A stretch of DNA of 64,000 nucleotides from SURF-21 sp964510515 (lineage in GTDB: Bacteria; Actinomycetota; Geothermincolia; Geothermincolales; RBG-13-55-18). Positions 52,104 through 60,501 of this stretch are shown piece after piece. The notes beneath the pieces are model-generated. The model was not told where the DNA came from. It saw only the letters and a list, made by a program, of their open reading frames with translations, and ran no database searches. Positions within the stretch are counted from its first letter, which is position 1, and each line of letters begins with the position of its first letter. The stretch is from the NCBI GenBank assembly GCA_964510515.1, contig CAZEAU010000001.1, positions 124,001-188,000 on the forward strand. Reading direction: 5' to 3'. The translations under genes and the position numbers were made by a program.

Positions 52104-52676
52104 ATGAACCGCTGGGAGGTGCTGGAGATACTGGAGAGGGAGGAGGCGGTGCGCAAGGGACACTTCCGGCTCGCCTCCGGGCTGCACAGCGACACCTACG
52201 TGCAATGCGCCATGGTGTTGCAACACCCCCACCTGGCCGAGAGCCTGGCGGGGGAGATCGCCGCGGGGTTCAAGGGCGAGGAGGTCGACCTGGTGCTCAG
52301 CCCGGCGCTGGGGGGGGTAATCATAGGCTATATGGTGGCCATGGCCCTGAGCAGGCGCATGCTCTTCGCGGAGAGGGTGGAGGGACAGATGGCCCTGCGC
52401 CGCGGCCAGCGCATTGAGAAAGGCGAGAAGGTCCTCATCGTGGAGGACGTGATGACCACCGGGGGGTCGGTGCGGGAGCTCGCGCAGCTGGTCACCGCGT
52501 TGGGAGCGGAGATGGCGGGTGTGGGGGCGCTCATCAGCCGCGGCGAGGGCGCGGCCATGGATGTGCGCCGGCACGCACTGGTGCGGTTGGAGGCGGCGGC
52601 ATGGGAGGAGGAGGCCTGCCCGCTGTGCAGGAAGGGGATGAGGCTGGAGATTCCCGGGAGCGGGGGAGCGGCCTGA
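52104..52676 (+). CDS. pyrE: Orotate phosphoribosyltransferase
   Basis: Makes OMP from orotate and PRPP. It has 190 residues: KGHFRLASGLHSDTYVQC at the N-terminus, LVLSPALGGVIIGYMVA, RVEGQMALRRG (flexible loop region), the PRPP signature VLIVEDVMTTGGSVRELA, and a C-terminal CPLC seen in thermophile and Gram-positive PyrE proteins. GGGGAGGAAGAGAG precedes the ATG. Last gene of the pyr operon; its product OMP needs the decarboxylase missing from the operon. Confidence 0.95.
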   Translation: MNRWEVLEILEREEAVRKGHFRLASGLHSDTYVQCAMVLQHPHLAESLAGEIAAGFKGEEVDLVLSPALGGVIIGYMVAMALSRRMLFAERVEGQMALRRGQRIEKGEKVLIVEDVMTTGGSVRELAQLVTALGAEMAGVGALISRGEGAAMDVRRHALVRLEAAAWEEEACPLCRKGMRLEIPGSGGAA

Positions 52677-52717
52677 CGGGAGCCGGGGCATCGCCGGGGG
52701 AGACGGCTGGAGGCTGC

Positions 52718-52746
52718 TTGTATGCAGGTAGATGTAGGTTTATACT
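52718..52746 (+). promoter_or_regulatory. Promoter for mihF
   Basis: TTGTAT (52718-52723), a 17-base spacer and TATACT (52741-52746), about 48 bases before mihF. Confidence 0.75.
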
Positions 52747-52793
52747 AGGTGAATCGTTGCCGAGAAAGGACTCTGATTCGAGGAGGGTTAATA

Positions 52794-53111
52794 ATGGCTA
52801 AACAACAGCTTCCACAATTGACGCCCGAACAGCGCAAGGCGGCGCTGGAGAAGGCGGCGAAGGTCAGAAAAGAGAGGGCGGAGATCAAGAAGAAGCTGAA
52901 GGCGGGCCAGATCAAGGTCAGCGACGTCTTGAAGAAGGCGGACGATGAGATATACGGGAAGATGACGGTTAAATCGGTGATCGAATCGGTCCCCGGGGTG
53001 GGCAAGCTGCGCGCGGCGAAGCACATGGAGGAGATCGGCATCAGTACCTCCAGGCGCGTGAGGGGCCTCGGGCCCAAGCAGGTCGCCGCCCTCAAGGACA
53101 AATTCGCCTGA
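52794..53111 (+). CDS. mihF: Actinobacterial integration host factor (mIHF)
   Basis: Basic nucleoid-associated protein of 105 residues restricted to Actinobacteriota, unrelated to proteobacterial IHF. A Lys-rich N-terminal helix (residues 15-45) precedes the H2TH-like core: KSVIESVPGVGKLRAAKHME and STSRRVRGLGPKQVAAL. AGGAGGG (52781-52787) fixes the ATG. Its place before gmk-rpoZ-coaBC matches the phylum and is the best taxonomic marker in the window. Confidence 0.95.
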   Translation: MAKQQLPQLTPEQRKAALEKAAKVRKERAEIKKKLKAGQIKVSDVLKKADDEIYGKMTVKSVIESVPGVGKLRAAKHMEEIGISTSRRVRGLGPKQVAALKDKFA

Positions 53112-53178
53112 GGCCCGGCTGCCCCAGCCGGATGCGGTCGGCGCGCCGGCGCATCGGGCCGGGCCTGCAGGAGAGATA

Positions 53179-53754
53179 ATGCCCCAGGGACGCCTGTTCG
53201 TCGTGGCCGGCCCGTCCGGCGCGGGGAAAGGTACGCTCATCGCGGAGCTGCTGCGGCGCTATGCGACGGCGTGGCTGTCGGTATCCGTGACGACCCGGAA
53301 ACCCAGGCGGGACGAGGTGCAGGGCGCGCAGTACCGCTTCATGGGCGAGGGCGAGTTCCGCCGCATGGCCGCGCACGGCGATTTTCTGGAGTGGGCCGAG
53401 GTGCATGGCAACCTCTACGGCACGCCCGAGGCGGAGGTGAGGAGGAAGCTGGTCGCCGGGCGTGACGTCATCCTGGAGATAGATGTGCAGGGCGCCAGGC
53501 AGGTGAGGCGGAAAATGCCGGACGCGGTCACGGTGTTCGTGCTCCCCCCCTCCGTGGAGGAGCTGGAGAAGAGGCTGCGCGGGCGGGGAAGTGAGGACGA
53601 GGCGGAGCTGGCGAGGCGCTTGCGCAATGCCGTGGAGGAGAGCCGGGAGCAGGGGGACTACCGCTACGTGGTCCTCAACGACGTGCTGCATCGCGCCGTC
53701 GAGGAGTTCTGTGCTATATATGAGAAGGAAAGCCTGCTGCAGGGAGGAAGCTGA
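53179..53754 (+). CDS. gmk: Guanylate kinase
   Basis: Phosphorylates GMP to GDP. It has 191 residues: P-loop VVAGPSGAGKGTLI, VSVTTRKPRRDEVQG and YRFMGEGEF in the GMP-binding domain, LEWAEVHGNLYGTP, ILEIDVQGARQVR. GGAGAG precedes the ATG. It sits between mihF and rpoZ as in other Actinobacteriota. Confidence 0.96.
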   Translation: MPQGRLFVVAGPSGAGKGTLIAELLRRYATAWLSVSVTTRKPRRDEVQGAQYRFMGEGEFRRMAAHGDFLEWAEVHGNLYGTPEAEVRRKLVAGRDVILEIDVQGARQVRRKMPDAVTVFVLPPSVEELEKRLRGRGSEDEAELARRLRNAVEESREQGDYRYVVLNDVLHRAVEEFCAIYEKESLLQGGS

Positions 53755-53777
53755 AGGCAAGAGGAGGTTACGGGCAC

Positions 53778-54023
53778 GTGTTGATGAAGACGAGAATAGA
53801 CGATCTCCTGCTCTGGATCGACAACTCCAGGTTCGGCCTGACCATAACCGCCGCCAAGCGTGCGAGACAGATAAACAACTACTTCCGCCACTTGGGGGAA
53901 GGGCTGGGCCAGGAGGCGGGGCCGCAGGTCAGGTCGGCCTCCAACAAGTCGCTGACCCTTGCCCTGGAGGAGATCGCCGCGGATAAACTCGAGTTCGAAC
54001 ACCCCGAAGACGGCGCGAAGTGA
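53778..54023 (+). CDS. rpoZ: RNA polymerase omega subunit
   Basis: Small assembly subunit of RNA polymerase, 81 residues: RIDDLLLWIDNSRFGLTITA, AAKRARQINNY (the conserved omega box), then NKSLTLALEEIAADKLEF. GAGGAGG at 53761-53767 favours GTG 53778; ATG 53784 is an alternative. Between gmk and coaBC as expected. Confidence 0.92.
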   Translation: MLMKTRIDDLLLWIDNSRFGLTITAAKRARQINNYFRHLGEGLGQEAGPQVRSASNKSLTLALEEIAADKLEFEHPEDGAK

Positions 54024-54050
54024 GGATGACGGAGTACCTGTTTCCTGCCA

Positions 54051-55238
54051 ATGAACAGCATTTTACTGGGCGTTACGGGGGGGATAGCCGCCTATAAGGC
54101 GGTGGAGGTGGCGCGCCGCCTGAAGCTCCTCGGCTTCGAGGTCAAGGCGGCGATGACCGAGCACGCCACCCGCCTGGTGGGCCCGGAAACCTTCCGGGCC
54201 ATTACCTGCAACCCCGTGGCGGTATCGCTTTTTGCCGGCGGCGGCGAGCCCATGCGGCATATCGCCCTGGCCAGGGAGGCGGACCTGGTCATCGTGGCCC
54301 CGGCGACCGCCAACATCATCGCCAAGATGGCGCACGGCCTCGCGGACGACCTCCTCTCCACCACCCTGCTGGCCACGCGCTCCCCCCTGCTGGTGGCGCC
54401 GGCGATGAACCTGGAGATGTGCCGCCACCCCGCCGTGCGCGCCAACCTGGAGACGCTCGAGAAGAGGGGGGTTCGCATCGTGGGCCCCGAGAGCGGCTCG
54501 CTGGCCTGCGGAGAGGAGGGCGAGGGCAGGATGTCCGAGCCCGAGAGCATCGTGAATGCCGCCGTGGAGATGCTGGGGCTCGCGGGGAGCCTGCGCGGGA
54601 GGCGCGTGCTGGTGACGGCGGGCGGGACCCGGGAGCCCATAGACCCCGTGCGCTATATCGGCAACCGCTCCAGCGGGAGGATGGGCTATGCGCTGGCGGT
54701 GGCGGCGAGGCGCATGGGGGCGGAGGTCACCCTGGTGAGCGGGCCCAGCGCGCTGCAGGGACCCCCGGGCGTGGAGGTGGTGCGGGTGGAGACGGCGCGG
54801 GAGATGGGGGAGGAGATGAAGGCCAGGGCGCCCGCATGCAACGTGGTCATCAGCGCCGCCGCGGTAGCCGACTTCACCCCCGCGGCGCGCAGCGTGGAGA
54901 AGATCAAGAGGGCGGGCCGGGACGGCCTGACCATCGAGCTCAAGCCGACGGAGGACATCCTCAAGCGCCTGGCCGAGGTGAGGAAGCCGGGGCAGGTGCT
55001 GGTGGGTTTCGCCGCCGAGACGGGAGAGCTGAAGCGGCGCGCGCGGGAGAAGATGCGTGACAAGGGCATAGACCTCATCGTGGCCAACGATGTCTCCCTG
55101 CCGGGCTCGGGCTTCGACTCCGACGACAACAAGGCGACGCTGCTCTTCGCCCACGGCGCGGAACGCGAGCTTGACCTCATGCCCAAGACGGAACTGGCGG
55201 CGTGCATACTGCAGGCGGTGCTCGAGCTGCTGGAATGA
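54051..55238 (+). CDS. coaBC: Bifunctional phosphopantothenoylcysteine decarboxylase/synthetase
   Basis: Two steps of coenzyme A synthesis in one 395-residue protein. The N-terminal CoaC flavoprotein has LLGVTGGIAAYKAVEVARRL with FMN contacts, PATANIIAKMAHGLADDLLS, the PAMN motif (APAMNLEMC) and the substrate-clamp Cys in SLACGEEGEGRM. The C-terminal CoaB synthetase has GGTREPIDPVRYIGNRSSGR, AAVADFTP and the Lys-containing KPTEDIL. In many Actinobacteriota metK and priA follow; here different genes do. Confidence 0.96.
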   Translation: MNSILLGVTGGIAAYKAVEVARRLKLLGFEVKAAMTEHATRLVGPETFRAITCNPVAVSLFAGGGEPMRHIALAREADLVIVAPATANIIAKMAHGLADDLLSTTLLATRSPLLVAPAMNLEMCRHPAVRANLETLEKRGVRIVGPESGSLACGEEGEGRMSEPESIVNAAVEMLGLAGSLRGRRVLVTAGGTREPIDPVRYIGNRSSGRMGYALAVAARRMGAEVTLVSGPSALQGPPGVEVVRVETAREMGEEMKARAPACNVVISAAAVADFTPAARSVEKIKRAGRDGLTIELKPTEDILKRLAEVRKPGQVLVGFAAETGELKRRAREKMRDKGIDLIVANDVSLPGSGFDSDDNKATLLFAHGAERELDLMPKTELAACILQAVLELLE

Positions 55239-55361
55239 GCGCTGGCACGGCGCTGCCTCAAGCCCGGGTGAAGCGTGGACGATAGAATAGTGACATGCCC
55301 GCCGGGCGGGCACGGGGCGGCGAAGCCGCGGGAATATGCGCAGGGCTTTGGAGGAGGCGAA

Positions 55362-55730
55362 TTGGCCAGGAGCGAGAAATCGGGCATCGTGCTCAACGTC
55401 TCCACCTATCCGCTCCCGACCCTCATGCCCAAGAGGTCGAACCGCAAGTCCAAGACCCTCACCTTCGACATCAATTTCGACCTCGTCGAGGACGACGGCG
55501 GGAGCACGCGGGTGTGGTTCTACCGCGGTTTCCGCTTTCCCCCGCCCCTGAACGACGGGGACCGCATCACCGTCATCGGCAAGTACGGGCGCCTGTCCAG
55601 GGACGTCTTCTACGCCGCCAAGATAATAGACCCCGGGAGGGAGAGAGTATATACTGGTTTCCGTAATCGGAGGCTGAAACCGGAGGAGGACGAGAAGGCG
55701 GGCGGGGCCTCCGGCGCGCCGCGCGGCTGA
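55362..55730 (+). CDS. Hypothetical protein with OB-fold-like core
   Basis: Protein of 122 residues, not recognised by name. It starts with GIVLNVSTYPLPTLMPK, has beta-strand-rich SKTLTFDINFDLVED and VWFYRGFRFPPPLNDGDRIT, then VIGKYGRLSRDVFYAAKIID, resembling an OB fold that binds nucleic acid or oligosaccharide. It ends in a charged Gly/Ala tail. TTG 55362 follows GGAGGAGG closely; an in-frame GTG at 55275 would add 29 unlikely residues. Lies between coaBC and tRNA-Leu. Confidence 0.55.
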   Translation: MARSEKSGIVLNVSTYPLPTLMPKRSNRKSKTLTFDINFDLVEDDGGSTRVWFYRGFRFPPPLNDGDRITVIGKYGRLSRDVFYAAKIIDPGRERVYTGFRNRRLKPEEDEKAGGASGAPRG

Positions 55731-55739
55731 CGCACACGG

Positions 55740-55827
55740 GTCGGAGTGGCGGAATCGGTAGACGCGCTAGGTTGAGGGCCTAGTGAGGTTTTTCCTCATG
55801 GGGGTTCAAGTCCCCCCTCCGACACCA
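55740..55827 (+). tRNA. tRNA-Leu (anticodon GAG)
   Basis: Complete class II tRNA of 88 bases with encoded CCA: acceptor GTCGGAG/CTCCGAC, anticodon stem CTAGG/CCTAG with loop TTGAGGG (anticodon GAG, reading CTC/CTT), variable arm TGAGG-TTTTT-CCTCA, and T arm GGGGG-TTCAAGT-CCCCC. Confidence 0.97.
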
Positions 55828-55833
55828 GGAAAT

Positions 55834-55860
55834 AACCCCGGCGGAGACGCCGGGGTTTCT
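55834..55860 (+). terminator. Terminator after tRNA-Leu
   Basis: A perfect 10-bp stem AACCCCGGCG (55834-55843) / CGCCGGGGTT (55848-55857) with GAGA loop, followed by TCT. Confidence 0.85.
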
Positions 55861-55895
55861 CTATCGGGGCCATGGCCGCGCGGGGAGGAGGGGAT

Positions 55896-56378
55896 ATGCA
55901 CACAGGCTGGTTTCCGCGCGTGAGGCTGGACACGCACAAGCCTCCGCCGCGGGGGTCGAATTCCTATCGTCCCATCCCGGAGACGGTGGAATTTACCCGC
56001 ACAGGCACCGCGGGCACGGGCCTGCGCTCGCTGGCGATGGGCAGGGTGCTCATAGCGCTGCACGGGGAGAGCGGGGAGTTCGTGAGCCTGCAGAGCTACG
56101 TGAAGACGGGCAGGTGGAAGCGGGATGAGGGAGGGCCGCGGGAGCCGGATGCGCAGGGGGTGATGTGCATTGAACTCCCCCCCGGCAGCGAAAACCCGCT
56201 CTTCGTGCGCGCGGAACCGCGCTTTCTCTGGCACGAGGGGAGCTCTTCCCTGCGCATCTCATTCGGCGAAGGTACGGTTCTCATCTTTCGCGTCGCCGAT
56301 TGCGTCGACGCCGGGGTGGACCGCGGCGGGCACCTCACGGACATCCGCCTGCTGGACCTGGACCTTGAGGTACGCTGA
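55896..56378 (+). CDS. Hypothetical protein
   Basis: Protein of 160 residues, not recognised. It looks soluble and beta-rich (TGLRSLAMGRVLIALHGESG, LRISFGEGTVLIFRV, LTDIRLLDLDLEV) with a Pro/Arg-rich start and no signal peptide, membrane helix or Cys motif. ATG 55896 follows GGAGGAGGGG and is preferred to ATG 55872. It lies between the tRNA terminator and a leaderless-type promoter. Confidence 0.55.
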   Translation: MHTGWFPRVRLDTHKPPPRGSNSYRPIPETVEFTRTGTAGTGLRSLAMGRVLIALHGESGEFVSLQSYVKTGRWKRDEGGPREPDAQGVMCIELPPGSENPLFVRAEPRFLWHEGSSSLRISFGEGTVLIFRVADCVDAGVDRGGHLTDIRLLDLDLEVR

Positions 56379-56444
56379 GGGCCCGGGAGGGGTCAGCGGC
56401 GCTGCGAACCGGCACGCGACCTACCGGCCGGATGGAAAATATCA

Positions 56445-56450
56445 TATACT
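56445..56450 (+). promoter_or_regulatory. Leaderless-type promoter -10 for the histidine-rich gene
   Basis: TATACT six bases before the ATG at 56457 with no Shine-Dalgarno site between. Transcription would begin at or next to the start codon. The same ATATACTGTTGC-N-ATG arrangement recurs at 59435. Confidence 0.6.
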
Positions 56451-56456
56451 GTTGCC

Positions 56457-56795
56457 ATGAGTGATCACGAGGACAGGTCTCCGTTGCTGCTCAAGGTGGC
56501 CCTGCGCCAGACGCTGCGCCGCCTGCACGAGGAGTCGGACTTCCTTTCCCAGTACGAGGCCCTGGCGGGCAACCTGGGCTGGGAGAAGGTGTCCGAGGCC
56601 CTTGCGGCGGCCAGGAGCGGGGTCTCACAGGCGGCGGAGAGGACCGCCGACGCGGCCGAGGCCGCGGCGGTGCTGCAGGCGGAGTCGGCCCATGCCCACG
56701 CCCACCTGCACTCGCATTCGCATTCCCATCCGCATCAGCACGTGCACGAACACTCTCACTCGCACCCCCACCAGCACGAGCACGACGCGGAGTGA
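56457..56795 (+). CDS. Small protein with histidine-rich C-terminal metal-binding tail
   Basis: Protein of 112 residues. Residues 8-75 are helical and hydrophilic (LKVALRQTLRRLHEESDFLS, KVSEALAAARSGVSQAAERT). Residues about 78-111 alternate His with Ala, Ser, Pro, Gln and Glu, giving 16 histidines in 33 residues, a tail like those of nickel, zinc or cobalt storage proteins. No known domain is recognised in the N-terminal part. It appears to be translated from a leaderless mRNA and is convergent with the DUF2207 gene, 39 bases away. Confidence 0.65.
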   Translation: MSDHEDRSPLLLKVALRQTLRRLHEESDFLSQYEALAGNLGWEKVSEALAAARSGVSQAAERTADAAEAAAVLQAESAHAHAHLHSHSHSHPHQHVHEHSHSHPHQHEHDAE

Positions 56796-56834
56796 GGGGC
56801 GCGGGAGCCGGGGGCGATGCCGCCGCCCCGCCGC

Positions 56835-59207
56835 TCAACCGGCCGAGGATCCGCCGCCCCCAAAGCCTCCACCCGATGACCCTCCCCCGAACCCGCCTCC
56901 CCCGGATCCGGAAGAGCGGGGCGAGGAGGTGAGCGTACGGTTCATGCGCCCGGTCATATCGCTCAGGGACGAGGCGAGATAAACGGCGCCGAAGGAGGTT
57001 CCGCCGCCAGAATACCATTGCGGGGGCGTGGTGTAGATGTCCCGGAAATTCCGCGCCCACTTGTCCGTGACGCCCAGCACCATGGCGAAGGGCAGGTTGG
57101 CCTGGAAGTTCTCCGGGGTCATGAAATCCATCTCCTGTCTCTCCGCCGTCGCCATGTACTCCCGGAATCCCATAGCCTCCCCGTAGGCGCGGGAGCCCTC
57201 GGCGCTGCGGCTGGGCATGGCCCGGCCGACCAGGGCGACGATGGCGCCCACGGGGATGAAGGTGAGCAGGGGGAGGGCGAACCAGCCCAGGTCGAACCAT
57301 GCGGGCAGGGCGAAGAGGGCCGCCAGGGGCAGCGCGGCGGCGAGGATGCCCGCGGTGAGATAGCGAGCGCGTACCTCGACGGGGTCCCGCTTGAAGAGGC
57401 CCCTCTTCCCCGCTTCCTTTCTCACCCCGTCCTTGAGGATGGCGTCGATGTGGACGTAGAAGCTGTTCTCGAGGTCCTTTTCGCCCACGCGGTCACCGGA
57501 GGCGAAGAGGCCGTCCATGATCTTCCGCTCATAGGGGAGCAGCGCGGAGAGATCTCCCGTGCCGCGCTGGAAGGCGAATTTCTTTACCCGTATGAGCTTG
57601 CGGCTTTCCTCCTCGATGATGGTCAGATAGCCGCGGCGGGCAAGGTCGACGATGGTGGCGGAGATGTCCTGCACGCGGGGCTTCTGGTTGACGAGCATCC
57701 CCACCAGGGCCGGGGTCAGCCCCTCGGGGGGCTCGTAGCGCACCATGGCGGATGCGCCCCCGCCCGCGTCGCGGCCCTTTTTCCACCACAGCAGGACCAT
57801 CCCCGCCAGGGCGGCGGCGAGGAGCAGGGCGGAGGCGGAGGCGAGGACCAACCCGCAAGCCCTGCCGTACTGCCAGGGCACAGCCACCGCTCCCTTGGGC
57901 ATGGCGACGTCGATGGTGAAGGTGGTATGGGGGGGGATGTCGCTCGCGCTCCACCATAAAGACCCGTTGCTCACGCCGGAATCGTAGGCGGAGGGCGGGT
58001 TCGAGATGTCGACGTATTGGGCTGCGCGCACGGTTTCCGCCTCCGCCCCGGGGGGCAGGTGGAGGGAGATGGCGGCCGCGTGGATGGGCACGTCCCTGTC
58101 GTCCGAAACGGCGTTCCAGTACAGGCGGTCGTATTCCGGTGCGAAGATCGTGGCTCCGGTCATGCGGTAGGAGATCACCCAGCCTCTCTGCTCGTCCCGG
58201 GCCTCGAATTCTATGTGCACCGTTACGCCGCCATCGTGGCCCTTCACGCTCCACAGGTTGCGGTCATAAGGGTTTCCATCCAGGTCGAACACGGCGACGT
58301 CGCGGATGCGCACGCGCCCGTAGGTGCGGCCGTCAAAGCCGCTGGCGGCAAGCGTGCTGAGGTCGCGGTCGAGGAAGGAGAAAGCGCCGCGGAAATTGAC
58401 CACCTGCGTCTCGCGCACGGTGAAGGAGGAGTCGGCATGCAAGGTGATGTCGGTGTCGAAGCGTTCGAACTCCCAGCTCTTCCCGCCGGGCACCGGCTGC
58501 GCGAGCATCCCCTCGTCCATGAGCGCCGGGGGCCAGTAGCAGTCGATGGAATAGGAGGAGTCCGCATCCAGGAAGGCGGCCTCTATCACCGCGGTGTCGC
58601 TGCCCACGAAGCGGCTGGTTATCTGGCCCGAATAGTGGCTCGGCAGGGCGGTCAGGCTGATGGTTGAGGGGTCGGCGCCGGGAGGGAAGCGCAGGCTCAC
58701 GGAGGTCTCCTTGATCCCGGAGCCGCGGCTCTCGGGCACCGCCGCCCATTCCCGCAGCCCGATGAGGTCCCCGCTGTTCGTGAAGGCCCTGTCCAGGAGG
58801 TATTCGTAGGTGAAGGTCGCCGCCGCGGCGCCCGCGCCGTCGCACCACAGGGTATGGCCGCCCTCTCTCCCTTCGTATCCCCAGGCGCCCTCGGGCAGGG
58901 GTTCCCCATCTCCTCCCAGCACCCTGGCCTCGATGAGCTCTCCGTAGGAGGAGGGCACGAACAGGCCGACCTTGACGGAGGTGCCGGCAAAGGCGTAGGA
59001 GACCTTGTTGCGGGCCAGCAGCGTGCCGTCCGCGTTGATGGTCAGTTCGGTATGAAAGGAGTCGTAGGAGTATTCGCCTTGAGCCTGCGCGGGGCGGGCG
59101 CGAAGAGGGAGCAAGAGCAGGGCAAGGGCGAGGAGGGCCAGGACCACGAAGGCGAGCAAATGCCCTCTATCCGTGCTGCCGCGCCTCTTTGTCGGCATGG
59201 CGTTCAC
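56835..59207 (-). CDS. DUF2207 family membrane protein
   Basis: Exported membrane protein of 790 residues on the minus strand. N-terminal signal helix at about 17-42 (LLAFVVLALLALALLLLPL), then two large extracytoplasmic beta regions (YSYDSFHTELTINADGTL near 47 and EFERFDTDITLHADSSFTVR near 245), which look like a duplicated DUF2207 domain. A membrane helix follows (about 448-470), a cytosolic part (ISATIVDLARRGYLTIIEEE), two more helices (about 610-660), and a Gly/Ser-rich tail typical of the family. Function unknown. It is the only gene on this strand; its start is near 59207, or 59198 if the second ATG is used. Confidence 0.85.
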   Translation of the reverse strand: MNAMPTKRRGSTDRGHLLAFVVLALLALALLLLPLRARPAQAQGEYSYDSFHTELTINADGTLLARNKVSYAFAGTSVKVGLFVPSSYGELIEARVLGGDGEPLPEGAWGYEGREGGHTLWCDGAGAAAATFTYEYLLDRAFTNSGDLIGLREWAAVPESRGSGIKETSVSLRFPPGADPSTISLTALPSHYSGQITSRFVGSDTAVIEAAFLDADSSYSIDCYWPPALMDEGMLAQPVPGGKSWEFERFDTDITLHADSSFTVRETQVVNFRGAFSFLDRDLSTLAASGFDGRTYGRVRIRDVAVFDLDGNPYDRNLWSVKGHDGGVTVHIEFEARDEQRGWVISYRMTGATIFAPEYDRLYWNAVSDDRDVPIHAAAISLHLPPGAEAETVRAAQYVDISNPPSAYDSGVSNGSLWWSASDIPPHTTFTIDVAMPKGAVAVPWQYGRACGLVLASASALLLAAALAGMVLLWWKKGRDAGGGASAMVRYEPPEGLTPALVGMLVNQKPRVQDISATIVDLARRGYLTIIEEESRKLIRVKKFAFQRGTGDLSALLPYERKIMDGLFASGDRVGEKDLENSFYVHIDAILKDGVRKEAGKRGLFKRDPVEVRARYLTAGILAAALPLAALFALPAWFDLGWFALPLLTFIPVGAIVALVGRAMPSRSAEGSRAYGEAMGFREYMATAERQEMDFMTPENFQANLPFAMVLGVTDKWARNFRDIYTTPPQWYSGGGTSFGAVYLASSLSDMTGRMNRTLTSSPRSSGSGGGGFGGGSSGGGFGGGGSSAG

Positions 59208-59434
59208 CCCGATTCACCGCGGAGGGACGAGATAGCTGTTTCGGCTGGAAACCAGGTTATCATAAACCGGGCGGGCCTGCAGCGGCAAGGCTGCGGGGGG
59301 GAGGGGAGCTCGCCGCGCGCTCCCCTCCGGATGCGGCGGCGAGCGAGGCCTGTTCGCCGCGGCGGGCAGCGGGGGCCGGGCGAAGGAAGCGCATGCGCCG
59401 TGCGCGTCCCTGTCGCCTGCAGGCCGGCGCGGTA
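59208..59434 (+). other. Divergent spacer upstream of the DUF2207 gene
   Basis: GC-rich spacer between the minus-strand DUF2207 start and the leaderless-type promoter at 59435. No gene or clear minus-strand promoter was identified. Confidence 0.3.
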
Positions 59435-59440
59435 TATACT
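59435..59440 (+). promoter_or_regulatory. -10 element, leaderless type, upstream of the SDR gene
   Basis: TATACT six bases before an ATG at 59447, in a context almost identical to 56445 (ATATACTGTTGCGATGA versus ATATACTGTTGCCATGA). It may start a transcript carrying the small frame 59447-59569 and then the SDR gene. Confidence 0.5.
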
Positions 59441-59446
59441 GTTGCG

Positions 59447-59569
59447 ATGAAAGGGAAGACTCCCTGTCCGCGGCGGGGAGGGGGCGCGGCTTGGCGCCGG
59501 ATGGGGTTCCGGGCTGCCCGGTGCGGCCTCGGCTCATGGCGGGTTCGTGTGCCGCGCGGGCTGCATTAA
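59447..59569 (+). CDS. Possible 40-residue leader protein upstream of the SDR gene
   Basis: Open frame of 40 residues, very basic (many Arg) with two Cys, starting at the putative leaderless start and ending 11 bases before the SDR start, overlapping its Shine-Dalgarno area. It resembles no known protein. It could be a coupled leader or chance. Confidence 0.25.
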   Translation: MKGKTPCPRRGGGAAWRRMGFRAARCGLGSWRVRVPRGLH

Positions 59570-59579
59570 AAGGAGGTAG

Positions 59580-60356
59580 ATGCGGTTGTACGAAGAGCAA
59601 TTCTCCCTGCAGGGAAAGGTGGCCATCGTCACCGGAGGGAGCCGGGGCATAGGACAGGCCATCGCCGAGGGCTACGCCGATATGGGGGCCAAGGTAGTGC
59701 TCGCGAGCAGAAAGGCGGAAGCCCTGGAGGAAGTGCGCAAGGGGATAGAGGCGGCGGGGGGTGAGGCCCTGGTGGTGCCCACGCACATGGGGGACATGGA
59801 GGGCATCGCCAGGCTGGTGCGGGAGACGCTGGACCATTACGGCACCGTGGACATCCTGGTCAACAACGCCGCCACCAACCCCATATTCTGCGGCGTAGGC
59901 GACGTGGAGGAAGCCGCCTTCGAAAAGATCATGGAGGTCAACGTGAAGGGCCTCTTCTTCCTCACCCAGAAGGTGGGCGAGGTGATGTGCGCCAAGGGCT
60001 CGGGCGCGGTCATCAACGTCTCCTCCGAGGCGGGCTCCTGCCCGACCCCCTTCCTGGGCGTGTATTCGATATCCAAGGCGGCGGTGGACATGCTCACCCG
60101 GGTCTTCGCGCAGGAATGGGGGCCCAGGGGGGTAAGGGTGAACGGCATCGCGCCGGGCCTGGTGAAGACCCATTTCAGCCAGGCCCTGTGGGGGAACGAG
60201 GCCATACTGCAGACGGCCCTCGCTTCGACCCCGCTGGGAAGGATGGCCGAGCCCGAGGAGATGGTGGGACTGGCCATCTTCCTGGCCTCGGAGGCCTCGA
60301 AGTACATGACCGGCCAGGTCGTCCTCATAGACGGCGGCCGGGAGATATCGGCCTGA
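59580..60356 (+). CDS. Short-chain dehydrogenase/reductase (SDR)
   Basis: Classical NAD(P)-dependent SDR of 258 residues: cofactor loop TGGSRGIGQAIAEG, NNAATNP, catalytic Ser in INVSSEAGS, YSISK as the YxxxK motif, and the C-terminal MTGQVVLIDGG. AGGAGGT lies directly before the ATG. The nearby enoyl-CoA hydratase and alcohol dehydrogenase suggest acyl-CoA or alcohol metabolism, for instance a 3-hydroxyacyl oxidoreductase, but the substrate cannot be told. Confidence 0.92.
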   Translation: MRLYEEQFSLQGKVAIVTGGSRGIGQAIAEGYADMGAKVVLASRKAEALEEVRKGIEAAGGEALVVPTHMGDMEGIARLVRETLDHYGTVDILVNNAATNPIFCGVGDVEEAAFEKIMEVNVKGLFFLTQKVGEVMCAKGSGAVINVSSEAGSCPTPFLGVYSISKAAVDMLTRVFAQEWGPRGVRVNGIAPGLVKTHFSQALWGNEAILQTALASTPLGRMAEPEEMVGLAIFLASEASKYMTGQVVLIDGGREISA

Positions 60357-60501
60357 TGCCCCTGGCTCTGCGATGAGGTGAGAGGATGCGGATGCCTGTT
60401 TCGCCCTGGGATGCGGCGGCCATCGCCAGCATGGAGCCGCGCCACCGGGCGGCGATGCCCTGCGCCCTCGCCGCTCGCTGAAAGCGGCCCGGAAGGGATG
60501 C

